This document shows positions 8,408 to 17,042 of a stretch of DNA of 64,000 nt, one piece after another. Under the pieces are notes generated by a model. It did no database searches. It saw nothing but the letters and a program-made list of their open reading frames with translations, and was not told the DNA's origin. Position numbers and translations under genes: made by a program. Position 1 is the stretch's first letter. The number at the start of each line of letters is the position of its first letter. Source of the DNA: Salinispora vitiensis (lineage in GTDB: Bacteria > Actinomycetota > Actinomycetes > Mycobacteriales > Micromonosporaceae); the NCBI RefSeq assembly GCF_000378825.1, contig NZ_KB900388.1, positions 743,947 through 807,946 of the forward strand, read 5' to 3'.

Positions 8408-8962
8408 TCAACGGAGCCAGGGCATCCGCCGTACGATCGGGAGTCCGGCCCAGGCTCGACCGAGACCCCAGGTGTCGCCGGCGTTGAGCAGGGCGATGAC
8501 CGCCAGCACCGCGGCGTAGATCAGGTGGTCGTCCATGAACGGGTTGTTCGACGGCGGCAGGGCGGCCGTCCACATCAGGACCATGAGTAGTCCGCCGGTC
8601 GCGGCGGCGACCCGGATGCCGATCCCGAGCAGTAGGGCGGTGCCGATCGCCGCCAGCCCGATCATGAACAGCCAGTCGGCCCAGGCCGCGCCCGCGATGC
8701 TGTTGTAGAAGCCCTTGAACGGGCCGGTCGCGCCGAAGCTCAGGAAGCCCTTCGTCGGGCTGCCGCCGTTGATCCAGGCACTGTCGGCTTCGGTCGCCCG
8801 CCCCAGCCCGAACAGCTTGTCGAGAAAGGCCCAGAGGAAGATCCAGCCCAGCGCCAGGCGGGTGCCGGCCAGTACGTGGCGGGCGGCTCGCCCCGGCCCG
8901 GTTTCGACCTGGTTCAGGTTGCTGGTGGTCTCGGCGGCGTTCCGCTTGGTGGTTGCGGTCAT
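8408..8962 (-). CDS. DoxX family membrane protein
   Basis: 184 residues with about four hydrophobic helices: LALGWIFLWAFLDKLFGLG, a central pair ending ALLLGIGIRVAAATGGLLMV, and a last helix LIYAAVLAVIALLNAG. The pattern and the FLDKLFGLG segment fit DoxX/thiosulfate-dehydrogenase-subunit-like proteins. A roughly 40-residue polar N-terminus precedes the first helix. The ATG at 8960-8962 with GGAG upstream is preferred over a start 13 codons earlier. The physiological role of such actinobacterial DoxX proteins is unclear; redox or thiol stress is suggested for relatives. Confidence 0.82.
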   Translation of the reverse strand: MTATTKRNAAETTSNLNQVETGPGRAARHVLAGTRLALGWIFLWAFLDKLFGLGRATEADSAWINGGSPTKGFLSFGATGPFKGFYNSIAGAAWADWLFMIGLAAIGTALLLGIGIRVAAATGGLLMVLMWTAALPPSNNPFMDDHLIYAAVLAVIALLNAGDTWGLGRAWAGLPIVRRMPWLR

Positions 8963-9089
8963 CGTCTCCACGCCCCTTCCTGCTGGTGCCTCGAATCGCA
9001 CTGTCTGTGGTACTTCAATTGGATCGCAGCGGCAATGAGTGCGAACAGGGTCAAGTGGGGTTCGCCAGCCGGGACCTTGGGCCTGTGGG

Positions 9090-9821
9090 TCAACCCGCCG
9101 GGTGGGTGACCGGTGCCGCCAACTGGGCGGCCAGGACGGCGGGCGCCTCCACCAGGGACGGGCCGTACCACGTCAGGTGCCGACCGGAGACGAGGGCGCA
9201 CGGTAGCCCGGGGAATGCCTCCGGCCCATCATCCACAGTGAAACGGTATGGCTCGTCGGGCAGCACGACCAGCGCAGGAGCCCGGCCGCGTAGCTCGTCC
9301 AGGGACGGCCGAGGATACCGCTCGGCGTGGTCGGCGTACAGATTGGTCAGCCCCAGTCGCCGGAGCACGTCCCCGGCGAACGTGTCCCGGCCCAGCGCCA
9401 CCCACGGGCGCCGCCAGACCGGCACCACGGCCCGGCGCGGCGACCGGTCCGCGGGCAGGTCCGCCCAGACGCGGCGGGCGGAGACCAACCACTCGGGCTC
9501 ACCCGGCGAACCCAGCTCGGTGAGGAGCTCGGCCAACTCGGTGAGCGCCCCATCGACGGTACGAGGGTAGGTGACCCGCACCGGCACCCCCGCCGCCACC
9601 AGAGCGTCCGCGTCCTCACGCCGGTTCTCCTCGACGTTGAGCAGGACCAGATCCGGCCGGAGCGCGCGGACCCGGTCCAGGTCCGGGTACTTGCTGCCGC
9701 CGACCCGGGGCACCTGCAGCCCCACCGGGTGGGTGCACCACTCGGTGGCACCGACCAGCACCCCGGGCAGCGTCAACGCCACGGCCTCGGTCAGCGACGG
9801 CACCAGTGAGACCACCCGCAT
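9090..9821 (-). CDS. Helical-backbone metal receptor, BtuF-like substrate-binding protein
   Basis: 243 residues. MRVVSLVPSLTEAVALTL, GATEWCTHP, RVGGSKYPDLDRVRALRPDLVL and a C-terminal LPCALVSGRHLTWYGPSLVEA are typical of cobalamin or siderophore periplasmic-binding proteins of the BtuF/TroA fold. It lacks a signal peptide and lipobox, so it may be a cytosolic member of this fold rather than an ABC transporter receptor, and no permease or ATPase is adjacent. The ATG is preceded by GGAGG. Divergent from the nitroreductase gene with about 80 bases between. Confidence 0.8.
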   Translation of the reverse strand: MRVVSLVPSLTEAVALTLPGVLVGATEWCTHPVGLQVPRVGGSKYPDLDRVRALRPDLVLLNVEENRREDADALVAAGVPVRVTYPRTVDGALTELAELLTELGSPGEPEWLVSARRVWADLPADRSPRRAVVPVWRRPWVALGRDTFAGDVLRRLGLTNLYADHAERYPRPSLDELRGRAPALVVLPDEPYRFTVDDGPEAFPGLPCALVSGRHLTWYGPSLVEAPAVLAAQLAAPVTHPAG

Positions 9822-9904
9822 CCGCTCCGCCTCCCGTCGGCCGTTACGTCGATCATGCCGACGCGGGAGTGGCCACCGCCACCCGGGCGGCCGACAATGG
9901 CCGG

Positions 9905-10576
9905 ATGTCGCCGAACCGTGCTGAGCAGCCCCCCGCCGTCCGACCACTCTCCGACTACGGCGTGCCGCCCGCGGCGGCGCTGGCTCGGGTACGCGGGTTC
10001 GCCGAGGCGATGGTCCGGCGCCGTACCGTGCGGGACTTCAGCGAGATGCCGGTCCCGGAGGGGGTGCTCGAGCACGCCCTGCGGGCGGCGGCCTCGGCGC
10101 CGAGCGGCGCGAACCGGCAGCCGTGGCGGTTCGTGGTGGTAACCGAACCGGAGCTCAAGCGGCGGCTGCGTGTCGCAGCGGAGGCCGAGGAGCGGGTGTT
10201 CTACGAGCAGCGCGCCCCGCAGGAGTGGCTGTCGGCGCTGGCGCCGCTGGGAACGGACGCGAGCAAGCCGTTCCTGGAGACCGCCCCAGCGGTGATCGTC
10301 GTCTTCGAGGTCCACCGCGGCCCACAGAGTCCCCGCCCCTACTACGTCAAGGAGTCGGTGGGGATCGCGGTCGGGCTACTGCTCGCCGCGCTGCACCAGG
10401 CTGGCCTCGCCACCCTGACCCACACCCCGAGTCCGATGCGTTTCCTCAACGAGTTGTTGGACCGGCCGGCGGAGGAGCGGGGAAACCTGATTATTCCGGT
10501 CGGCTACCCGGCGGAGGGGGCGACCGTGCCGGACATCTCCCGCAAGCCGCTGGACGAGGTGGTCGTCTGGCGCTGA
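9905..10576 (+). CDS. Nitroreductase family protein
   Basis: 223 residues. RRRTVRDFSEMPVPEGVLEHALRAA and APSGANRQPWRFVVV are the FMN-binding blocks of the nitroreductase family; the C-terminal IIPVGYPAEGATVP completes the fold. It resembles the subgroup related to BluB and iodotyrosine deiodinase by its length and GANRQPW motif, but assignment to a substrate is not possible. Convergent with the MFS gene, with 15 bases between stops. Confidence 0.86.
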   Translation: MSPNRAEQPPAVRPLSDYGVPPAAALARVRGFAEAMVRRRTVRDFSEMPVPEGVLEHALRAAASAPSGANRQPWRFVVVTEPELKRRLRVAAEAEERVFYEQRAPQEWLSALAPLGTDASKPFLETAPAVIVVFEVHRGPQSPRPYYVKESVGIAVGLLLAALHQAGLATLTHTPSPMRFLNELLDRPAEERGNLIIPVGYPAEGATVPDISRKPLDEVVVWR

Positions 10577-10591
10577 TCCGGGGCACGGCCG

Positions 10592-11923
10592 TCATCGTTG
10601 ACCGACGGAGCGGTAGGGAACGGCACCCGCGGTGCGGTCCCCCCGCTCGGCAGGCTGGGCCACGGCCGAGGTGGGTAGATCCACTCGCCGACGCAACGGG
10701 CTCGCGCCGAGAATCGTCCAACACGACACGTACAGGATCAGCATGGCCCACATCGTGGGGCGAAGGCCGATCACGGAGGCAAGGACGCCACTTAGCAACG
10801 CGCCGAGGGGGATCGTGCCGTAGTTGACGAACATGGCGGTGGACACAACACGACTGAGTAGGTGCGGCGGGGGGTAGGTCTGGCGGAAGCTCGCCGAGAC
10901 CACGCTGCAGACCATTACGCCGGTGGCGAGTAGGAGCGACCCGACGACGAACAGCACGAGCGTCCAGTCATTACCAACTGTCGGTATCAGTAGTCCGAAC
11001 GGCGCAGCGGCGAGGTGGCTGAGCAGGATGCTGCGTGCGGTGCCCAGTCGCCTGCAGAGTGGTCGGGCGATGATGGCGCCGAGGATGCCGCCGAGGGCGC
11101 CCGTGCTGACGAGTAGGCCGGTGAGCCCGGGGGTGACCCCCACCTCCCGGACGAGGAAGAGCACGAGTATGGACTGGTAGCCGATCAGGGTGAGGTTGGC
11201 TGCGGACCCAAACGCGGTGAGGGTACGTAGGTAAGGATCTCGCAGCGTGAAGCGGAGACCCTCGCGCACCTCGCGTAGCAGCGACGGGCGGGTGGTCAGC
11301 CGCGGTTCCGGGGGCTGCCCAGGGGCCCGGATCAGGGCGAGCATGAGGGTGGCCAGCAGGAAGGTGGCGGCGTTGACCAGCAGACCGGTGACCGCGCCGA
11401 GCCACTGGGCGAGCAGACCCCCGACGCCGGGACCGGCGACCTGGGCGGCGGAGGCGCTGCCCTGAAGCTTGGCATTGCCCTCGACAAGGTGACTCGGTTC
11501 GACCAGCTCCGGCAGATAAACCTGGTAGGCGGTCGTGAAGAAGACCGAGGCCATCCCGGCAAGCAGCCCGACCGCCAACAGGTGCGCGACGGTCAACACG
11601 TCGAGCACCGCCGCGAGGGGGATGCTGGCAAACGCCCCAGCCGACACGACGTTGCAGGCCAGCATGACCGTACGGCGAGGCAGCTGCCCCACCCAGACAC
11701 CGGCCGGCAGGCCAAGCACCAGCCAGGGCAGCCACACCGAGGCGGTCAGCATAGCGACGGTGAACGCGCTCACCTGCAACTCAACGACGCCGATCAGGGG
11801 TAGTGCGACCGTGGTGACGCTACTGCCGAACTTGCTGGCGGTTTCCCCCAGGAACAACAGCCGAAAGTCTCGATCCGCGAGCAGGCCCCAGCGGGCAGGT
11901 AGGCGCTCTGGTATGGACCTCAC
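10592..11923 (-). CDS. MFS transporter (EntS-like exporter)
   Basis: 443 residues and about twelve hydrophobic segments. The N-terminal part (LLADRDFRLLFLGETASKFG, VTTVALPLIGV) and mid-region (AYQVYLPELVEPSHLVEGNAKLQGS) are typical of the MFS_3/enterobactin-exporter-like group. Proton-driven efflux of a drug or small metabolite is likely. The GTG at 11921-11923 overlaps the stop of the upstream ArsR gene as GTGA, so the two are translationally coupled, and the ArsR protein probably controls this pump. Confidence 0.87.
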   Translation of the reverse strand: MRSIPERLPARWGLLADRDFRLLFLGETASKFGSSVTTVALPLIGVVELQVSAFTVAMLTASVWLPWLVLGLPAGVWVGQLPRRTVMLACNVVSAGAFASIPLAAVLDVLTVAHLLAVGLLAGMASVFFTTAYQVYLPELVEPSHLVEGNAKLQGSASAAQVAGPGVGGLLAQWLGAVTGLLVNAATFLLATLMLALIRAPGQPPEPRLTTRPSLLREVREGLRFTLRDPYLRTLTAFGSAANLTLIGYQSILVLFLVREVGVTPGLTGLLVSTGALGGILGAIIARPLCRRLGTARSILLSHLAAAPFGLLIPTVGNDWTLVLFVVGSLLLATGVMVCSVVSASFRQTYPPPHLLSRVVSTAMFVNYGTIPLGALLSGVLASVIGLRPTMWAMLILYVSCWTILGASPLRRRVDLPTSAVAQPAERGDRTAGAVPYRSVGQR

Positions 11924-12498
11924 GGAGTCGCAGGGACGGTGTGGGCGACAGCCAACACCGATTCCCGCTGCTGTCCGTCGTCCGGGACCTCTCGGTTCGC
12001 CCAACGGGTGAGCACCTCGGTCAGCTCGTTTGCTACCTGGCGGGTCTCGTCGGCGGTCAGCCGTAGCCACGTCTCGGCGGAGACAGCGCACCCCTCGTGC
12101 CAGGCGGCGTCATAGGTTCCTCGCTCGGCGAGCCATTGCCGGAAGAACGCCCCCTGACGGTCGAACACCATGGTGCCTACAGCGTGTGCGACCGCTTCGG
12201 ACAAGGCGTCGGTATCGAAGTCAACCCGGCTCCAGCGCACGTCCGCGGAGACAAGACGCCACCACCGCTCCCGGCGGTTTCTGGCCAACTCCGGTGCTTC
12301 CTCGATGAGCTCGGCCGAGGCTAGGACGCGAAGATGGTGGCTCACGTTACCGACCGCCTGGTTGGTCGCCTCAGACAGCGCGCCGACCGTAGCGGGCCCT
12401 TCCAGTTTGAGTACGTCGAGCAGGCGCTGTCGTACCGGATGGGCCAGTGCGCCGAGTGCCTGGATGTTTCGGATGTGCCGCGTCGGTCGAGAGTCCAC
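11920..12498 (-). CDS. ArsR-type winged-helix transcriptional regulator
   Basis: 192 residues. The N-terminal 100 residues hold a winged helix-turn-helix (LGALAHPVRQRLLDVLKLEGPATVGALSE, NVSHHLRVLASAELIEE). The C-terminal half is helical and likely senses a ligand. No cysteine cluster for metal sensing is seen, so this is an organic-ligand type. It starts at a GTG. First gene of an operon with the MFS exporter, by a 4-base GTGA overlap. An inverted repeat lies 14-30 bases upstream. Confidence 0.88.
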   Translation of the reverse strand: MDSRPTRHIRNIQALGALAHPVRQRLLDVLKLEGPATVGALSEATNQAVGNVSHHLRVLASAELIEEAPELARNRRERWWRLVSADVRWSRVDFDTDALSEAVAHAVGTMVFDRQGAFFRQWLAERGTYDAAWHEGCAVSAETWLRLTADETRQVANELTEVLTRWANREVPDDGQQRESVLAVAHTVPATP

Positions 12499-12511
12499 GC
12501 CGGGAGACTAG

Positions 12512-12528
12512 CAAGACAATAGTTCTTG
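12512..12528. promoter_or_regulatory. Inverted repeat upstream of the ArsR-MFS operon
   Basis: CAAGA (12512-12516) and TCTTG (12524-12528) form an inverted repeat within a locally AT-rich stretch, 14 bases before the ArsR start. Position fits autoregulation by the ArsR protein; the short arms make this tentative. Confidence 0.35.
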
Positions 12529-13372
12529 TGAAAGGTGTGTTGTGCAATGACTGTGGTGGAATCTTGGGCCTGCCGGGGCTGCCTCGATGCGCGTGCCAGC
12601 TGAACGAAGGAGCGCCGTTCGCCCGGGTTGCTGGTTGGCCTAGCGGACTCGGCCGCCCGCGCGGATCACCTCAACAACTGGCATTGGCCGATGGCTCGGT
12701 AGTGACCCTCGCGGGGTGCGACCGGCAGTGCTCCGCCATGTCGTGTCGCCAGATGGTCCTGATCCGGCCGGCGTCGGAGCTATAGACCGCATCAGATGGC
12801 TGGCCGCGCGGCCTTCCGCAAACCGCTAACCCCCGTGGCCCAGCAGCGACTTGGTAAACCCGGGGCGATGCGGAGGGCGACGACGAAGGAGGGATTTGGC
12901 CGAGATCTGGCGGGGGCCGGTCTGTCCGGAGCGCGATGCGGCAGTCGACATCTATGCTCTCGGGTTGATTGCTGCTCGTGCAGCATTTGGAGCATATCGC
13001 CCGACATCGATCGAGTCGGACGGGTGAAGTCGCTGTCTCCATCAACAGGGATCACGCTATCGCCGATGCGGGCAGTCGGCCCGCGCTGACCATCGTGGGG
13101 CCCTTAACTGGCTGGCCGGTACCGGCTGTAGCCAAGTCCGATGGTGGTGGACTGGTATGAGCCGAGCCCCGGTCACGGTCGAATGTCGGCGAGCCCGGAT
13201 CAATTCAGCTACCGGGCGACCGTCGGTGGTCCGGCGATTCCGGTCCCTCGCGGTCGATTCCGAAACGTGTCTGTTCCTGGTGGAGCGGGCCCGGTCGGGC
13301 GACCGCCCGCCGGCATGGTGGTGAGTGCGGGGCGCGGCACTGGCGGCGGGCCGTTTGGCCGGCGAAAAGGCA
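12529..13372. other. Intergenic region with no convincing gene
   Basis: About 840 bases between the ArsR promoter and the lsr2 terminator. Open frames are short and lack normal codon bias. One forward frame at about 12899-13027 reads AEIWRGP ... AAVDIYALGLIAARAAFGAY, faintly like subdomains VIII-IX of Ser/Thr kinases, which may be a decayed fragment or chance. Another small frame starts at ATG 13157 (about 55 codons) without recognisable similarity. I annotate no gene here. Confidence 0.5.
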
Positions 13373-13404
13373 GCGGGGCCGTGCCGGACTCGGCACGGCC
13401 CCGC
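13373..13404 (-). terminator. Terminator of lsr2
   Basis: A perfect 14-base-pair stem (13373-13386 with 13391-13404) with a GACT loop, 20 bases beyond the lsr2 stop codon. Confidence 0.85.
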
Positions 13405-13424
13405 TCGGGCGGGTACCTGGGCGC

Positions 13425-13763
13425 TCAGCGCTTCTTGTACGCCTCGACCACCTCTACCGGGATGCGACCGCGCTCAGAAATCTTGTAGCCGTTCTGCGCG
13501 GCCCATTCCCGGATCGCACGGTTCTGCTCCCGGTCTATTCCAGTGCTGGTGCCCCGTCGCAGCGTCCGTGACGTGTCCACGCCGCCCCGGCCGATCCTGC
13601 GGCCGGCGCTCAGATACGGATCCAGCGTCTTCCGGAGGATGCCCGCATTCTCGTCGGACACGTCGATGGTGTACGCCACGCCGTCCAGGCTGAACTCAAC
13701 GGTCCGATCGGCTTTCCCGCCGTCGAGGTCGTCGGTCAGAACCGTGATTACTTTTCTTGCCAT
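13425..13763 (-). CDS. lsr2: Lsr2 nucleoid-associated protein
   Basis: 112 residues, the exact family size. The N-terminal dimerisation domain begins [19 protein letters not shown], with [14 protein letters not shown] following. The C-terminal DNA-binding domain has [19 protein letters not shown], whose RGR motif inserts into the AT-rich minor groove. It silences horizontally acquired AT-rich DNA and organises the nucleoid. GGGAG precedes the ATG. Monocistronic, with its own terminator. A perfect palindrome sits at the upstream promoter region. Confidence 0.96.
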   Translation of the reverse strand: MARKVITVLTDDLDGGKADRTVEFSLDGVAYTIDVSDENAGILRKTLDPYLSAGRRIGRGGVDTSRTLRRGTSTGIDREQNRAIREWAAQNGYKISERGRIPVEVVEAYKKR

Positions 13764-13796
13764 GGCCGATTACTCCCTGTGTGGGGGCGGGGTGTG

Positions 13797-13811
13797 GGTC
13801 AAAGTTTGACC
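13797..13811. promoter_or_regulatory. Perfect 7-1-7 palindrome at the lsr2 promoter
   Basis: GGTCAAA at 13797-13803, one central base, then TTTGACC at 13805-13811, 34 bases upstream of lsr2. On the minus strand a possible -35 (TTGTTG) and -10 (TAGGTC) pair with 16-base spacing places the palindrome over the -10. This looks like an operator for a dimeric regulator. Which protein binds is unknown. Confidence 0.5.
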
Positions 13812-13989
13812 TATCGCCGGGCATTTTCGCAACAAAACGCGTCGACTTCATTTCGGGGGAGGCGAAATCTGGTGCCGAATCGCCATGGTGACAACCGAAA
13901 CACCTCGGGCGCACCAATGCCGACCACCGTTGGCCGGCTGGTGCGCCCGGAGTTTGGTAGCACGCGGTGGCGAGGAGCCGATCGCCGCC

Positions 13990-14016
13990 GACGAGGGCCG
14001 CTAACACGCCCTCGTC
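13990..14016 (-). terminator. Terminator downstream of the DEAD-box helicase
   Basis: GACGAGGGC (13990-13998) and GCCCTCGTC (14008-14016) make a perfect 9-base-pair stem with a 9-base loop just past the helicase stop codon. A second inverted repeat, GGGCGCACCA (13907-13916) with TGGTGCGCCC (13939-13948), lies further along in the same direction. Confidence 0.65.
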
Positions 14017-14046
14017 AATGCCAGCGCGTTGGCGACCGCGCGCCCG

Positions 14047-15786
14047 CTAACGGTGCTGCTGGCGGCGGTCACCCCCGTCGGTGTCCCGGTCGCGGCGAAC
14101 GGTTGCCCGGCGTCCCTTGATGGTGCTGCCGCGCAGGCCCGAGATCACCTCGTCGGCCAGCCCCGACGGCACCTCCACCAGCGAGAAGCGGTCTGCGATC
14201 TCGATCGAGCCGATGTCCCGTCCGTTCATGCCGGTCTCGCCGGTGATCGCGCCGACCAGATCCTGCGGTCGGACCCCGGCCCGCCGGCCCAGCCCGACGA
14301 AGACCTGGGTGGTGCCGGCGCTCCGGGGCCGTCCCGGCCGACGCTCCCCCCGGCCCTCCTGTCCCGGTCGGCCGGTCCGGGGTGGGCGAACCGCGATCTG
14401 CGGGATCTCCTCTTCCTCCTCCAGCGCGCCCGGCAGGGTGGCCTCGTGGGCCAGGCGTACCGCGGCGAGGGCCACCTCCATCAGGTCGAACTCGTCGCTC
14501 AGCGACTCGACGATCACCCGGAACGGCTCCAGGTCGTCTTCCAGCAGGCTCTCCCGCAGCGCCGCCTGGGTGAGTTCCAGGCGACGATTGCGCAGGTCCG
14601 CCACGGTGGGGATCTTGTCGATGGTGATCCGTTGACCGGTGACCCGCTCGATGGTCTTGAGCATCCGGTGCGCCCGCGGTTCGGCGAGAGTGATCGCCAC
14701 TCCCTCCCGGCCGGCTCGCCCCACCCGGCCGATCCGGTGCACGTACGACTCGGGCGCCGAGGGGACGTCGTAGTTGACGACGTGGCTGAGCTGCTCGACG
14801 TCCAGGCCCCGCGCTGCCACGTCGGTGGCGACCAGCAGGTCGGCGGTGCCGGCACGCAGTCGACCCATCACCCGGTCTCGCTGCTCCTGACTCATCCCGC
14901 CGTGCAGCGCCTCGGCCCGGTAGCCGCGACCGTTCATCGTCTCGGTGAGCCGGTCAACCTCCTCCCGGCTGCGGCAGAAGACGATCGCCGCAGTGGGGGA
15001 CTCGACGTCCAGCACCCGGCCCAGCGCGGCGGGTTTGTGCGCTCGGGCCACCAGGTACGCGCTCTGCCGTACCCGGGGTGCCTCCCCCGCCACCGGCTTC
15101 TCCCGCGCGATGAGGATGCGGATCGGGTCGGTCAGATACGCCCGGGCCATGCCGTCGATGCGGGCCGGCATGGTCGCCGAGAAGAGGACGGTCTGCCGCT
15201 GTTCCGGCGCGTGTTCCAGGATCGCCTCGATGTCCTCGGCGAAGCCCATGTCCAGCATCTCGTCGGCCTCGTCCAGCACGACGGTGCCGACGTCACCCAG
15301 GCGGAGGGTGCCACGAGCGATGTGGTCGAGCGCTCGGCCGGGCGTGGCCACCACGATGTCCACCCCCGCGTCCAGAGCCCGCAGCTGCCGACCGATCGGC
15401 TGGCCGCCGTAGATTGGCAGCACCCGGGTGCCAAGTTCCTTGCCGTACCGATGGAACGCCTCCGAGACCTGCACTGCCAGCTCTCGGGTGGGTACCAGCA
15501 CCAGCGCCACCGGATCGGCGGTCGACCGGTCGGCGGGCATCCGTTGCAGTAACGGTAGGGCGAATGCGGCCGTCTTGCCGGTGCCCGTGGCAGCCTGGCC
15601 GAGTAGGTCCCGTCCGGCGAGCAGGGGAGGGATCGCCTCCCGCTGGATCGGCGTCGGCTCCTCGTAGCCGAGCGCGGCGAGCGCGGCGAGGAGTTCGTCG
15701 CGCAGGCCCAGGTCGACGAAGGCGGTCGCCTCGTCGGCAGTGGACGGTTCGGCAGCTGGATCTGGCCTAACGGGTGCGGAGCTCAT
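14047..15786 (-). CDS. DEAD-box ATP-dependent RNA helicase (DeaD/CsdA type)
   Basis: 579 residues. The Q motif (GYEEPTPIQ), Walker A (ATGTGKT), PTRELA, TPGR, DEAD box (VLDEADEML), SAT and HRIGRVGRAGR all appear in order within the first 370 residues. A linker leads to a C-terminal DbpA-type RNA-binding domain (GRRAGVRPQDLVGAITGE), followed by a basic Arg-rich end. It unwinds structured RNA in ribosome assembly or RNA decay and is often cold-induced. The 292-base upstream gap holds its leader; no coding capacity was found there. Confidence 0.95.
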   Translation of the reverse strand: MSSAPVRPDPAAEPSTADEATAFVDLGLRDELLAALAALGYEEPTPIQREAIPPLLAGRDLLGQAATGTGKTAAFALPLLQRMPADRSTADPVALVLVPTRELAVQVSEAFHRYGKELGTRVLPIYGGQPIGRQLRALDAGVDIVVATPGRALDHIARGTLRLGDVGTVVLDEADEMLDMGFAEDIEAILEHAPEQRQTVLFSATMPARIDGMARAYLTDPIRILIAREKPVAGEAPRVRQSAYLVARAHKPAALGRVLDVESPTAAIVFCRSREEVDRLTETMNGRGYRAEALHGGMSQEQRDRVMGRLRAGTADLLVATDVAARGLDVEQLSHVVNYDVPSAPESYVHRIGRVGRAGREGVAITLAEPRAHRMLKTIERVTGQRITIDKIPTVADLRNRRLELTQAALRESLLEDDLEPFRVIVESLSDEFDLMEVALAAVRLAHEATLPGALEEEEEIPQIAVRPPRTGRPGQEGRGERRPGRPRSAGTTQVFVGLGRRAGVRPQDLVGAITGETGMNGRDIGSIEIADRFSLVEVPSGLADEVISGLRGSTIKGRRATVRRDRDTDGGDRRQQHR

Positions 15787-16078
15787 GCGACAAGCCTTTC
15801 ATCACGACTCGGGGCCCGCTTCGCCGACCGGCACATCATTGCGTCGGCCGATGTTGCCGCGGGTGGCGGTGCGGTTGCGAACCCGGGTGGCGGGGCTGCG
15901 GGCCCCGCCGGATCCCTGGCTAGCTGTCCGCATGCTGGTGCTTAGCTCCCTTCCAAGCTGTTTTAGGTTCTTAACGGGGAAATAGGAGGAATATTCGGCC
16001 TAATACCCGCTAGAGGTGATTACGATCTCACGCAGAGTGACGCTTCCTGGCGTGCGAAGACGGGAGAGGGGGCCGACG

Positions 16079-17038
16079 ATGCGTGTGCCCAGCCGAAGCC
16101 CGGGCCAGCAGCCCGGCCCGTCCATCCCGGCTTCCGCCCGCCGCGCGGCGGCAGACGTGTCCCGCCGGCTTCCGGCCGGCGAGCCCGACCTGGACGCGTA
16201 CCGAGCGGCCGTCGCCGATTTGTTGATTGAGGTGGCTGCGCTCGCTGGCGTCGCCAGCACCGTAGCCCGCCAGGTGCTGATCGACCAGCGGTTGCGCGAG
16301 CCGGCCATCGCGGCGGTGCTGGATGCCACTCCATCAGGGCTGGTCGGCGCGCGCGAGACGCTGCTGTTGGAGATGGCTCGCTACCAGCCGAGCGAGCGCA
16401 GTTCCGCGGCTGACCTTACCGCCCTGGTCCGGATCTACCTGCTCTCGCGCATCGACGTCATGTGGTGGCGCGACGCGCTCACCTACCGCACCGACGAGCA
16501 GGTCAACCAGAGCACCGACCTGGTTGACCTGGAGTGGCTGCGCCGCCGGGACCTGCTGCGCTTCCGCTACCAGGAACAGCCGGCCACGATCTTCGAGCGC
16601 GGAATGCGGGCACTGCGGCACCGAATCCGCCCCGGCGCTGCTCCACAGACCGCCGGGTTGCTGTTCCGCCGATCCCGCCGGGAGATGGTGGCACTACTCA
16701 ACGACATCGCCCGCGAGTTCGTCGCCCACGCCCCCGCCGGCACCCCGCCGCTCTGGGTGACCAGCCTGGTACGCAGCGCGGAGCACCAGTACCGGCTGCG
16801 CCAGCTCGGGTATGCGGCAGTGCTGCCCAGCGGGCACTGCCTCGGCTGGGCCGCGGATGTGGAGATGAACTGGTTCGACCGCTTCGGAGCCCGGGACGTC
16901 CTCGCCGAACTGCTTCTCGCCCGGCAGCGGTCGGGCGAGGTCAACGTGGTTGACGAGGGGCAGGCCTGGCACCTGTGCCTGGCGCCCGGGGCGCGCGGTC
17001 GACTGCGTCGGGTATACGAAGCCGAGCTGGGGGTCTGA
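16079..17038 (+). CDS. DUF5715 family protein
   Basis: 319 residues, a conserved actinobacterial protein of the DUF5715 type. The C-terminal third (PPLWVTSLVRSAEHQYRLRQLGY, SGHCLGWAADVEMNWF, EGQAWHLCLAP) resembles the D,D-carboxypeptidase/VanY-like fold pattern with possible metal ligands (His, Asp, His). There is no signal peptide. The ATG at 16079 is preceded by GAGAGGGGG and is preferred over 16016. It is 4 bases upstream of the asparagine-synthetase-like gene and almost certainly co-transcribed, so the two may work together. The reaction is not known. Confidence 0.72.
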   Translation: MRVPSRSPGQQPGPSIPASARRAAADVSRRLPAGEPDLDAYRAAVADLLIEVAALAGVASTVARQVLIDQRLREPAIAAVLDATPSGLVGARETLLLEMARYQPSERSSAADLTALVRIYLLSRIDVMWWRDALTYRTDEQVNQSTDLVDLEWLRRRDLLRFRYQEQPATIFERGMRALRHRIRPGAAPQTAGLLFRRSRREMVALLNDIAREFVAHAPAGTPPLWVTSLVRSAEHQYRLRQLGYAAVLPSGHCLGWAADVEMNWFDRFGARDVLAELLLARQRSGEVNVVDEGQAWHLCLAPGARGRLRRVYEAELGV

Positions 17039-17042
17039 ACGC

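Noticed and set aside
9822..9904. Cobalamin riboswitch before the BtuF-like gene
   Set aside because: The gap is only about 80 bases and lacks the conserved B12-box elements.
12671..13045. Minus-strand frame of 124 codons in the gene-free region
   Set aside because: No codon bias, no ribosome site and no recognisable domain.
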